From NCBI RefSeq assembly GCF_017115045.1, contig NZ_JABXKK010000116.1, positions 40,464 through 104,463 of the forward strand: a stretch of 64,000 bases of DNA, read 5' to 3'. The translations under genes were made by a program, and so were the position numbers. The DNA is from Nostoc sp. NMS8. GTDB taxonomy: Bacteria > Cyanobacteriota > Cyanobacteriia > Cyanobacteriales > Nostocaceae. Shown here in pieces: positions 54,043-61,819 of this stretch. Under the pieces are notes generated by a model. It was not told the origin of the DNA, did not search any database, and saw nothing but the letters and a program-made list of their open reading frames with translations. The stretch's first letter is position 1. Every line of letters begins with the position of its first letter.

Positions 54043-54791
54043 ATGACTGCTACTTTACCTGTTAGTGTCGAATCAGAAATATTTTACCCCAGTGCTGATG
54101 GTCAACCAGTAGCAGAAACCTACGACCACCTTTATGCCTTACTAACTACCTTAGAAGTCCTGAAAGAGTATTTGGCAAATCGTCAGGCAACAGTATTAGG
54201 AAATCAATTTCTTTACTATGCACAGGGTTTTCCCAAATTGCGGGTAGCCCCAGATGTCATGGTGATTTTTGATGTCACATCCGGCGGTCGGGACAACTAT
54301 AAAATCTGGGAAGAGGGTCAAGTACCCACAGTTATTTTTGAAATGACATCCTTTGGGACAAAGGGACAAGACGAAATCTTCAAAAAGACCCTCTATAAGC
54401 AGCTAGGTGTTAAGGAATACTGGCTATTTGATCCGAAAGGCGAGTGGGTGGAACAACAGCTACGTGGCTATCGCCTGCGGGGAGAAATCTACGAAACTAT
54501 AGAGGATGGGCGCAGTGAACCGTTACAACTGCGCTTGGTGATTGAGGGAAGGCTAATTGGATTTTACCGAGAGGATACAGGGGAAAAATTACTGATCCCT
54601 GATGAACTGGCACAGGCTTTAAGGCAGGAAGTTATAGCAAGACAGCAGGCAGAAGAACTGGTAGAACAAGAACGCCAACGAGCAGAACAGGCAGAATAGA
54701 ATTGCAAATAGAACAATTAAAGGCGAGGTTGCGTTCGCCCTTGGCGTTGGCGCAGCCATCGCTCAATGTAGACCCTGATACTATTGAGTAA
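54043..54791 (+). pseudogene. Uma2-family PD-(D/E)XK nuclease-like gene with a 3' frameshift
   Basis: The intact part encodes 218 residues (54043-54699): the Uma2 core RVAPDVMVIFDV, VIFEMTSFGTKGQDEIFKK and LGVKEYWLFDP, plus the start of the usual coiled-coil tail (QEVIARQQAEELVEQERQRA). It stops at TAG 54697-54699. In another frame from 54699 the expected tail continues: ELQIEQLKARLRS, then eight extra residues (PLALAQPS), then LNVDPDTIE and a stop at 54789. One frameshift thus removed the tail, and a 24-bp insertion interrupts it. The catalytic domain is complete, so a shortened active protein is possible. Uma2 proteins are abundant in cyanobacteria and their role is unclear. Confidence 0.8.
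54738..54761 (+). repeat. 24-bp small repeat inserted in the Uma2 gene tail
   Basis: The insertion begins CCCTTGGCGTTGGCG and ends CAGCCATCG. It splits the usual Uma2 ending LRS-LNVDPDTIE. Its GC-rich composition resembles other very small Nostoc repeats. Confidence 0.6.
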
Positions 54792-55136
54792 CATACAGAC
54801 CCCTGCCCACAAATTTGCCAAGGAAACAATTTGTTACCTGTGTCCTTGCCACATTTATTACTTTAGACGGAATACAATATATAAACGTCCAAAGCGTTTC
54901 AATCTTTTAAGTCTCAACAATACTGGTTTGATTGAGAATATTGTTTTATACAGTCATTTCCAAGAAAAACTTAGTTAAAGGATAAATAAACCGCCATCTC
55001 TTTCAGTACTCAGATACGCTAAGAGACTAAATAGATACTTCCAAGATAGGTTAGCGTTTTATTTCCCACTTCCATTAGAAAGTCCAAGGCTAATGTCGAG
55101 TCAAGAATTTACCTTTAAATACTGAGGTATAAAATT
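54792..55136. other. Intergenic region, 345 bp
   Basis: AT-rich sequence with no gene, repeat or RNA that I can support. A short open frame at 54784-54978 overlaps the Uma2 remnant and does not look like protein. Confidence 0.5.
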
Positions 55137-55304
55137 ATGCAAGAAATTGAAAGATTCTTTGGCAACTTGTTCAGTGGCATAATCAACCGCTTTAAGTATT
55201 CTGCAATGGACGCTGCCGATCGCAAAATGAGAGAAACTATCGACGATCAGATCGAACAACGGCGACAAAAACCCAAACCCAAGGAGCAAGAAGATCGCGA
55301 TTAG
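55137..55304 (+). CDS. Small 55-residue conserved-looking protein
   Basis: ATG 55137 to TAG 55302-55304 encodes MQEIERFFGNLFSGIINRFK, a central MDAADRKMRETIDDQIEQRR, and a basic tail KPKPKEQEDRD. GAGGT lies eight bases upstream of the start and a strong terminator follows at 55340, which together support a real short gene. It is amphipathic and probably helical; function unknown. Confidence 0.7.
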   Translation: MQEIERFFGNLFSGIINRFKYSAMDAADRKMRETIDDQIEQRRQKPKPKEQEDRD

Positions 55305-55339
55305 ATGTTTAAAACAGCAAGATTTTCAAATACAAGCAT

Positions 55340-55377
55340 AGCGTTGCCCAGTTGTTGAGTTGGCAACGCTATTTTTT
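55340..55377 (+). terminator. Terminator after the 55-residue gene
   Basis: AGCGTTGCC (55340-55348) and GGCAACGCT (55362-55370) form a perfect 9-bp stem, followed by ATTTTTT. It separates the small gene from rpsB. Confidence 0.9.
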
Positions 55378-55524
55378 GCCCTTACTCTGTCAACCAGCTA
55401 CAACACTTCGGAATATGCTAACCTAGTATGGTTAACTAATCTCGCACATCTAAGAATTCGGGTGTTTCCCAGTTGGGAAATACACTTGGATGGAGGTTTA
55501 ACCCGAATCGGAGTTGAAAAATAT

Positions 55525-56319
55525 ATGCCAGTAGTTTCATTGGCTCAGATGATGGAGTCAGGGGTTCACTTTGGGCATCAGACCCGGCGTTGGAACCCAA
55601 AAATGTCTCCTTACATTTATACTTCCCGCAATGGTGTGCATATTATCGACTTGGTGCAAACTGCCCAGTTGATGGATAATGCTTACAACTACATGCGATC
55701 AAACGCAGAACAAGGGAAGAAATTTCTTTTTGTCGGTACCAAGCGCCAAGCAGCTGGAATTATTGCCCAAGAAGCCAGCCGTTGTGGTTCCCACTACATT
55801 AACCAACGCTGGTTAGGTGGAATGTTGACCAACTGGGCAACTATCAAAACACGGGTAGACCGCCTGAAAGATTTAGAACGCCGTGAAGAAACTGGCGCAC
55901 TAGATTTATTGCCGAAAAAAGAAGCATCAATGCTACGTCGGGAAATGACGAAGCTTCAGAAATACTTGGGCGGCATTAAAACAATGCGGAAAGTGCCCGA
56001 TATTGTGGTAATTGTAGACCAACGGCGGGAATATAACGCAGTTCAAGAATGCCAAAAGCTGAATATTCCCATTGTGTCCATGTTGGATACAAACTGTGAC
56101 CCAGATGTAGTAGATATCCCCATCCCCGCAAACGACGATGCGATCAGATCAATTAAGCTGATAGTCGGAAAATTGGCGGATGCCATTTATGAAGGTCGTC
56201 ACGGTCAGCTGGAGGCTGAAGAGTATGACGAAGATTACGACGGTGGTGAGTATGACGATGACTACGAAGAAACCGAATATACTGATGCCGTAATCCCCGA
56301 CGAGGAAACAGAAGAATAG
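55525..56319 (+). CDS. rpsB: 30S ribosomal protein S2
   Basis: 264 residues from ATG 55525 (MPVVSLAQMMESGVHFGHQT). A longer frame opening at 55360 covers the terminator and leader and is not likely. S2 hallmarks are RRWNPKMSPYIYTSRNGVHI, KKFLFVGTKRQAAGIIAQEA, INQRWLGGMLTNWATIKTR and VSMLDTNCDPDVVDIPIPAN. The acidic Asp/Glu/Tyr-rich tail of ~35 residues is a cyanobacterial feature. It is followed by tsf, the conserved pairing. Confidence 0.97.
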   Translation: MPVVSLAQMMESGVHFGHQTRRWNPKMSPYIYTSRNGVHIIDLVQTAQLMDNAYNYMRSNAEQGKKFLFVGTKRQAAGIIAQEASRCGSHYINQRWLGGMLTNWATIKTRVDRLKDLERREETGALDLLPKKEASMLRREMTKLQKYLGGIKTMRKVPDIVVIVDQRREYNAVQECQKLNIPIVSMLDTNCDPDVVDIPIPANDDAIRSIKLIVGKLADAIYEGRHGQLEAEEYDEDYDGGEYDDDYEETEYTDAVIPDEETEE

Positions 56320-56330
56320 TACTGAGTGAA

Positions 56331-56360
56331 GAGTGCTGAGTGCTGAGTGCTGAGTAAGAT
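56331..56360 (+). repeat. GAGTGCT heptamer tract
   Basis: Four tandem copies of GAGTGCT/GAGTGAA lie immediately after rpsB. The same heptamer flanks the dispersed repeat near 40735. Confidence 0.75.
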
Positions 56361-56458
56361 AGAAAGACACAGGAAATTGAATAGTCCTGAGTCTTGATTT
56401 TTGAAGTTGTAAGTTGTGATTTGTCAATGAAGAATAAAATTGATAACTGAACACTCAA

Positions 56459-56500
56459 AACTCAGCACGGGCTAAACGCCCTGCTAACGCTAACAAAACT
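56459..56500 (+). repeat. Dispersed repeat copy in the rpsB-tsf gap
   Basis: AGCACGGGCTAAACGCCCTG and following CTAACGCTAAC match, in opposite orientation, the element near panB (40735-40786). Confidence 0.65.
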
Positions 56501-56564
56501 CAGTACTCAGTACTCAATTAGGTGAGCGATTACAACTCGAGGTCAAGTTAGGAATTGAGGCAAC

Positions 56565-57509
56565 ATGGCGGAAATATCTGCAAAACTCGTCCAAGAGCTA
56601 CGCCAAAAAACTGGTGCCGGCATGATGGACTGCAAAAAGGCGCTGATAGAGAATGATGGCAACATAGAAGAAGCCATAGACTGGCTAAGAAAAAAGAACT
56701 TAGTTTCAGCTGGCAAAAAAAGCGATCGCATTGCGGCAGAAGGTCTGGTAGAAACTTACATTCAGCCTAGTGGTCAAGTCGGAGTACTCATAGAAGTCAA
56801 CTGTCAAACAGACTTTGTTGCTCGTAACGAGGCTTTTAAAGCTTTAGTTAAGAACCTAGCAAAGCAAGCAGCGACAGCTGATAGTGTTGAGTCTTTGCTA
56901 GCTCAACTCTATATTGAGAATCAAAGCGGGACTGTAGAAGAATTCATCAAGCAAAGTATTGCCACTCTTGGTGAAAATATCCAAGTGCGTCGCTTTGTTA
57001 ATTTTGCAATAGCAGAAGGCACACAAGGTGTAGTAGACAGCTACATTCACACTGGGGGTCGAGTTGGTGTCTTAGTAGAACTAGGTTCCCAAACTGAGTC
57101 GGTGGCTGCTAATTCAGAGTTCCAAACCTTGGCACGCAACGCTGCAATGCAAGTTGCGGCTTGCCCAAATGTCGAGTACGTAAGCGTAGACCAAATCCCT
57201 GCCGAAGTTGCCCAAAAGGAAAAAGACATTGAATTGGGAAAGGATGATTTGGCGAACAAGCCAGATAACATCAAAGAGAAAATTGTTCAGGGACGGATTG
57301 ATAAACGCCTAAAAGAATTGGCTTTGCTCGATCAGCCTTACATTCGCGATCAGAGTATTTCTGTGGAAGACCTCTTGAAGCAAGCGAAGGCGCAATTAGG
57401 CGAAGAGATTAAAGTAACTCGCTTTGTCCGTTATATACTTGGCGAAGGCATTGAAAAGCAAGAAATTAGCTTTGCTGATGAAGTCGCTGCACAAATTGGC
57501 AGTGTCTAG
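56565..57509 (+). CDS. tsf: Translation elongation factor Ts
   Basis: 314 residues. The N-terminal UBA-like domain has AEISAKLVQELRQKTGAGMM and DCKKALIENDGNIEEAIDWL. The TDFV motif (NCQTDFVARNEAFK) is the EF-Tu contact. A second half-domain (YIHTGGRVGVLVELGSQTES) and the C-terminal KVTRFVRYILGEGIEK follow. It exchanges GDP for GTP on EF-Tu. A hairpin terminator follows at 57565. Confidence 0.98.
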   Translation: MAEISAKLVQELRQKTGAGMMDCKKALIENDGNIEEAIDWLRKKNLVSAGKKSDRIAAEGLVETYIQPSGQVGVLIEVNCQTDFVARNEAFKALVKNLAKQAATADSVESLLAQLYIENQSGTVEEFIKQSIATLGENIQVRRFVNFAIAEGTQGVVDSYIHTGGRVGVLVELGSQTESVAANSEFQTLARNAAMQVAACPNVEYVSVDQIPAEVAQKEKDIELGKDDLANKPDNIKEKIVQGRIDKRLKELALLDQPYIRDQSISVEDLLKQAKAQLGEEIKVTRFVRYILGEGIEKQEISFADEVAAQIGSV

Positions 57510-57564
57510 TTATTTAATCATTAGTCATTAGTCATTAGACTCTGGATAAATGACTAATGACAAA

Positions 57565-57600
57565 ACAGGTCAGGCTATTTGCTTGACCTGTATTTTATTT
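57565..57600 (+). terminator. Terminator after tsf
   Basis: ACAGGTCAGGC and GCTTGACCTGT form an 11-bp stem (one G-U pair) around TATTT, followed by ATTTTATTT. Confidence 0.85.
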
Positions 57601-57733
57601 ATTAGAGACGTGAAATCTCGCATTTAATTTAAAATCTAAAAATTTAAAATCTAAAATTCTCTGGAAAGTTATCCTAAAATAAATTTGTACATTTGTACTA
57701 TGTAATAGTTCAGATGGGCAAGAACGAAAATAT

Positions 57734-58576
57734 ATGGCAAGAGCAATCGAGCGAATTGAGCAGGATATTGCAGCACTGAAAGAAGCGATCCGAGCGATCG
57801 CAGTAGAACTACAGACCGCTTATGCTAGTTATCTAGCCACCTTAGGGCTAGCTGTACGAAAACAGTTGATTCTCGCAAGTTACCACCTCTGTACCCAAGG
57901 GTATCCCGAAAACTTTCTGCACTTGTCATTGAATCAGCGGCAACAATTGCAACAAGCCATCCGCAAGTTAGGTCAACTGGCGGCTGAACAATTGCTCATT
58001 TATATTAAAAGTGAGGAAACTGGGGGAGATGAGGGGGATGAGGGGGATGGGAGAGATGAGGAAAATGTTACTTCCTCATCTTCTGTGACTCTTGACAAGT
58101 CTATCTCTGAGCCTCTTACACCCGATACCTCTAATCCTATAGAACTGGCAACATGGCAACAGAAATTAGAAGAGGTAACGCAAGAGATACTGAAAAAACT
58201 TTCGCACGATGCTAATCTTTTATTACAAAAAACTGGTATATTACCCAAAAAATTACCAGAACCGATTTTAGCAGCAGCGGCAGCGGCATCAGAAGCATCT
58301 GCCGAGGTAATGCCAGGGCCACCAAACTTATTAAACTTAGTAATTGAAATTGAAAATGAGCAGCAGTTAGAAGATTCTGGACTCACACAAATTATGGCTA
58401 TTAACCTGCGGCTAGGGGAAATTGAATTTGCTGATGTGACACTCTCCTCTGAACGCAGGCAAATCCGCAATATTTTAGTTCAGCTAAACAAGCTAGGACG
58501 AGAGTATCAAAAGAAACATCGGGAAAGAGCGATTGCGGAAGCTGAAGCCGCGTGGCGTTCTAGTTGGTTTGAATAA
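57734..58576 (+). CDS. Conserved hypothetical cyanobacterial protein
   Basis: 280 residues, mostly helical. The N-terminal half (IERIEQDIAALKEAIRAIAV, VRKQLILASYHLCTQGYPEN) and C-terminal half (INLRLGEIEFADVTLSSERR, QIRNILVQLNKLGREYQKKH) look well conserved. An acidic low-complexity linker at ~98-112 is encoded by GGGGGATGA-type repeats. It directly precedes recG on the same strand (130-bp gap with repeats). I do not recognise a characterised family and assign no function. Confidence 0.78.
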   Translation: MARAIERIEQDIAALKEAIRAIAVELQTAYASYLATLGLAVRKQLILASYHLCTQGYPENFLHLSLNQRQQLQQAIRKLGQLAAEQLLIYIKSEETGGDEGDEGDGRDEENVTSSSSVTLDKSISEPLTPDTSNPIELATWQQKLEEVTQEILKKLSHDANLLLQKTGILPKKLPEPILAAAAAASEASAEVMPGPPNLLNLVIEIENEQQLEDSGLTQIMAINLRLGEIEFADVTLSSERRQIRNILVQLNKLGREYQKKHRERAIAEAEAAWRSSWFE

Positions 58577-58629
58577 AGTTATGAGTTATGAATTATGAGT
58601 TATGAGTTATTTATTCCTAACTCCTCAAC

Positions 58630-58671
58630 GCCACTTGCTACAACGGGGGGAACCCCCGCAACGCAGTGGCT
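58630..58671. repeat. Palindromic small repeat upstream of recG
   Basis: GCCACTTGCTACAACGGGGG and the reverse-complementary CCCCCGCAACGCAGTGGC form a near-perfect 42-bp palindrome. It is flanked by TATGAGT and CTAACTC heptamers. Confidence 0.75.
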
Positions 58672-58706
58672 CCTCCTAACTCCCTAACTTCTAACTCTGC
58701 TGACCA

Positions 58707-61208
58707 ATGACTAATGAAAAACCAGATTGGATACGATTGCATAAAGCCTTGGCAATAGAAGCTGAACATGGCTTTACAGACTTGGTGGGCAGACAATATC
58801 GTTTCAGTGAATTTTTGAGCCTAACTTTGGGCAAATTCCCAACAGGCTTACCCCAAACTGAACGCCGCCGTTGGCAAGGACTGGCGGTACAATTTGCCAG
58901 TTATCCACATCTAGAATTGGAAGAAAGACAACACTTAGTAGCTGAAACTCGCAGGTATCTATCACAACTACAGCAAGAGGAGGGGAAGCAGGGAGCAGGG
59001 AGCAGGGAGCAGGGGGCAGGGAAGAGGGAGCAGGGAAGAATTAATCAATTAAAAATTCAAAATCCGAAATCTTCAATTGTTGCTGAGGTGAGTCGGAGAC
59101 TTGCACCAACAATTGAGCAAAAACTCAGTGATTTGCCAGAAATAGGTTTTAAAAAAGCTGATAATTTAGCACGGCTTGGTTTACACACCGTCCGCGACTT
59201 GCTTTTTTACTATCCTCGTGACCATATTGATTATGCGCGTCAGGTAAATATCCGTGAGTTACAGGCGGGTGAGACGGTGACAATAGTGGCAACAGTGAAG
59301 CGTTGCAACTGCTTTACTAGCCCGAAAAATCAGAAATTATCAATTTTAGAACTTGTAGTAAAAGATAATAGCGGTCAAATCAAAATTGGTCGTTTTTACG
59401 CAGGTACGCGCTTTAGCAGTCGCGCTTGGCAAGAAAGTTTAAAACGCCGTTATCCAGTCGGTAGTATTCTGGCGGCGTGTGGGTTAGTGAAAGAAAGTAA
59501 ATATGGCTTGACACTGGATAATCCCGAACTAGAGGTTTTGGCAAATCCAGGAGATTCGATTGAGTCGCTAAATATTGGGCGGGTAGTGCCAATTTATGGA
59601 CTGACTGAAGGCGTGGTGGCCAATACAGTACGACAAGCGGTAATTACTGCTTTGCCTGCTGCGGCTAACTTGAAAGACCCTTTGCCAAGTGGTTTGCGCC
59701 AGAAGTATGGTTTGATGGAATTGAAAGATGCGATCGCTAATATCCATTTTCCTAGTGATAGCACCGCCCTACAAGTTGCCCGTCGTCGCCTAGTCTTTGA
59801 TGAATTTTTCTATCTGCAACTTGGTTTACTGCAACGTCAACAGCAAGCAAGAGCGATTCAAACTAGCGCCATCCTCGTCCCACGCGGTCAACTTGTAGAG
59901 AAATTCTACGAAATACTGCCTTTTCAACTCACTGGCGCACAGCAACGAGTCCTTAACGACATTCTTAACGACTTGCAAAAACCTGTACCAATGAATCGTT
60001 TGGTGCAAGGCGATGTCGGTTCTGGGAAAACAGTTGTTGCCGTGCTAGCTATCCTCGCAGCAATTCAATCTGGCTACCAAGCGGCGCTGATGGCTCCCAC
60101 AGAAGTTTTGGCAGAACAACATTATCGCAAGCTAGTTAGTTGGTTTAATCTCTTGCATTTACCAGTGGAATTGCTGACAGGTTCCACCAAAGCTGCTAAA
60201 CGAAGACAAATACATTCTCAATTAGGAACTGGTGAATTACCCCTATTGGTGGGAACCCATGCCTTGATTCAAGACCCTGTAAACTTCCAACAGCTAGGGT
60301 TAGTAGTGATAGATGAACAGCATCGCTTTGGGGTAGAACAACGCGCGCGTTTGCAGCAAAAAGGCGAGCAACCCCATGTCTTAACGATGACAGCTACCCC
60401 AATTCCTAGAACCTTGGCACTGACAATACACGGGGATTTGGATGTCAGCCAGATTGATGAGTTACCGCCAGGACGGCAAAAGATTCAGACAACAGTATTG
60501 TCAGGTCAGCAACGCAACCATGCTTATGACCTCATCCGCCGAGAAATTGCCCAAGGTAGACAAGTTTATGTGGTTTTACCTTTGGTAGAAGAATCAGAGA
60601 AACTGGATTTGCGATCGGCTGTTGATGAGCATCAAAAGTTACAGGAAAGCGTTTTTCCCGACTTTCAAGTGGGGCTGCTGCATGGTCGGATGAGTTCAGC
60701 TGAAAAAGACGAATCTATTACCAAATTCCGTGATAACCAAACACAGATTTTAGTTTCCACTACCGTTGTTGAAGTTGGTGTAGACGTACCGAATGCTACG
60801 GTGATGCTCATTGAAAATGCGGAACGATTTGGCTTATCACAACTGCACCAACTGCGGGGGCGTGTCGGTCGTGGCGCGGCTCAGTCTTACTGTCTGTTGA
60901 TGAGCAGTTCCAGAAGTCCTGATGCTCAACAACGTTTGAAGGTATTGGAACAATCTCAGGATGGTTTTTTCATTTCTGAGATGGATATGCGTTTTCGTGG
61001 GCCAGGGCAAGTACTGGGAACTCGTCAATCAGGTGTGCCAGATTTTACCTTAGCGAGTTTGCTTGAAGATGAAGAAGTTTTACTTTTAGCGCGGCAAGCA
61101 GCAGAAAAAATTATAGAGATGGATGCAACTTTAGAGCGTTGGTATTTGATGAAAGAAGAGTTGAAGTATCGGTATGAGCGATTGATGGGTGGGGCAATTT
61201 TAACCTAA
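58707..61208 (+). CDS. recG: ATP-dependent DNA helicase RecG
   Basis: 833 residues. After a cyanobacterial N-terminal extension (~1-150) come the wedge domain (LARLGLHTVRDLLFYYPRDH, ETVTIVATVKRCN) and the SF2 helicase motor. Motor motifs are Walker A GDVGSGKTVVA, the DExH-like motif VIDEQHRFG, TMTATPIPRTLAL, and motif VI QLRGRVGRG. The TRG region is HQLRGRV and beyond. RecG remodels stalled forks and Holliday junctions. The extension contains an in-frame stretch (~93-124: KQGAGSREQGAGKREQG and INQLKIQNPKSS) encoded by GGGAGCA heptamers plus an AAAATTC-type repeat that is normally intergenic. Confidence 0.97.
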   Translation: MTNEKPDWIRLHKALAIEAEHGFTDLVGRQYRFSEFLSLTLGKFPTGLPQTERRRWQGLAVQFASYPHLELEERQHLVAETRRYLSQLQQEEGKQGAGSREQGAGKREQGRINQLKIQNPKSSIVAEVSRRLAPTIEQKLSDLPEIGFKKADNLARLGLHTVRDLLFYYPRDHIDYARQVNIRELQAGETVTIVATVKRCNCFTSPKNQKLSILELVVKDNSGQIKIGRFYAGTRFSSRAWQESLKRRYPVGSILAACGLVKESKYGLTLDNPELEVLANPGDSIESLNIGRVVPIYGLTEGVVANTVRQAVITALPAAANLKDPLPSGLRQKYGLMELKDAIANIHFPSDSTALQVARRRLVFDEFFYLQLGLLQRQQQARAIQTSAILVPRGQLVEKFYEILPFQLTGAQQRVLNDILNDLQKPVPMNRLVQGDVGSGKTVVAVLAILAAIQSGYQAALMAPTEVLAEQHYRKLVSWFNLLHLPVELLTGSTKAAKRRQIHSQLGTGELPLLVGTHALIQDPVNFQQLGLVVIDEQHRFGVEQRARLQQKGEQPHVLTMTATPIPRTLALTIHGDLDVSQIDELPPGRQKIQTTVLSGQQRNHAYDLIRREIAQGRQVYVVLPLVEESEKLDLRSAVDEHQKLQESVFPDFQVGLLHGRMSSAEKDESITKFRDNQTQILVSTTVVEVGVDVPNATVMLIENAERFGLSQLHQLRGRVGRGAAQSYCLLMSSSRSPDAQQRLKVLEQSQDGFFISEMDMRFRGPGQVLGTRQSGVPDFTLASLLEDEEVLLLARQAAEKIIEMDATLERWYLMKEELKYRYERLMGGAILT
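58979..59080 (+). repeat. Heptanucleotide tract inserted in recG
   Basis: About eight tandem GGGAGCA/GGGGGCA units (58983-59035) are followed by AATTAAAAATTCAAAATCC, the same type of unit seen in gaps at 28190 and 45900. It is translated in frame in RecG. Confidence 0.8.
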
Positions 61209-61289
61209 GGGAACTCCAAGAAAGAAATTATCCAATATTGTAAGGTGGGCATCTGTCTTAACTTGACCGAACAAGACAAAAGTAAAAAG

Positions 61290-61583
61290 TTAACGTGACG
61301 TGAGTTCGACAGACCTCTCCCTGCCTTGAACTAAAGTTCAAGTCTGTCCCTCTCCGACTCGGAGAGGGACAGGTTTTGCGTAGTAAAACCAGGGAGAGGT
61401 CTTTTGGATGGACATGATATGACCCAATACGCTTGGGTTAAGGCTAAAACTCTTTGTCAAATCCAATTATTTTTTAACGTAGACGCGGCGCAGGCTACCG
61501 CCAAGGACGCCAAGGACGCAAAGAGAAGAAAGAAATACTTAACTGAACTGTATTGTGATGTGACCAGTCGAACTCACGTTAAA
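61290..61583. mobile_element. MITE-like element with terminal inverted repeats
   Basis: The left end (GTTAACGTGACGTGAGTTCG) and right end (CGAACTCACGTTAAA) share the inverted sequence TTAACGTGAGTTCGAC. The interior carries a cloverleaf-like palindrome at 61312-61401 and a GC-rich small repeat with AAGGACGCCAAGGACGC. The short open frame inside (61404-61604) has low-complexity composition and is not convincing. No transposase is present, so it would be non-autonomous. Confidence 0.55.
61312..61405 (+). repeat. Cloverleaf-like nested palindrome, possible terminator of recG
   Basis: Outer arms GACCTCTCCCTG and CAGGGAGAGGTC enclose three hairpins: CTTGAACT/AGTTCAAG, CTGTCCCTCTCCG/CGGAGAGGGACAG and GGTTTT/AAAACC. 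Four T follow the outer arm. It could terminate recG transcription, but its complexity suggests a DNA-level role. Confidence 0.75.
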
Positions 61584-61819
61584 TTTATTTATGGAACGAA
61601 ATAAAAACATTTATAACGATAGCGCAGCGTTAGCGAGTCATCGAGCGTCGTGGCGTAGCGCGATCGCCTTTGGCATCTCGTAGAAAGAAATAATACATCC
61701 TTAATCATTTCCCCTCAATTTATTTATGAGGATTATCTTTTTACTTCTTAATTAAATTCGTTTATTGTATAAACCATTAGTAAAGTGGCGCGTTTAAAAC
61801 TAATGTCTATGGAGAGCTA

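Larger units (their letters stand above)
61209..61819. other. Intergenic region, 611 bp
   Basis: It holds the MITE-like element (61290-61583) and another GC-rich small repeat near 61620-61683 (GCGCAGCGTTAGCGAG). The last ~130 bp before the monooxygenase gene are AT-rich; no other feature was seen. Confidence 0.5.

Noticed and set aside
54784..54978. 64-codon open frame after the Uma2 gene
   Set aside because: It overlaps the frameshifted Uma2 tail, starts at a weak codon and has no plausible protein features.
55360..55524. N-terminal extension of ribosomal protein S2
   Set aside because: It starts inside the hairpin terminator at 55340-55377 and has no similarity to S2; MPVVSLAQMMESGVHFGHQT at 55525 is the normal start.
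61404..61604. 66-codon open frame on the + strand
   Set aside because: It lies inside the MITE-like element and includes a low-complexity AKDAKDAKRRKK stretch from a small repeat; no ribosome binding site or homology signal.
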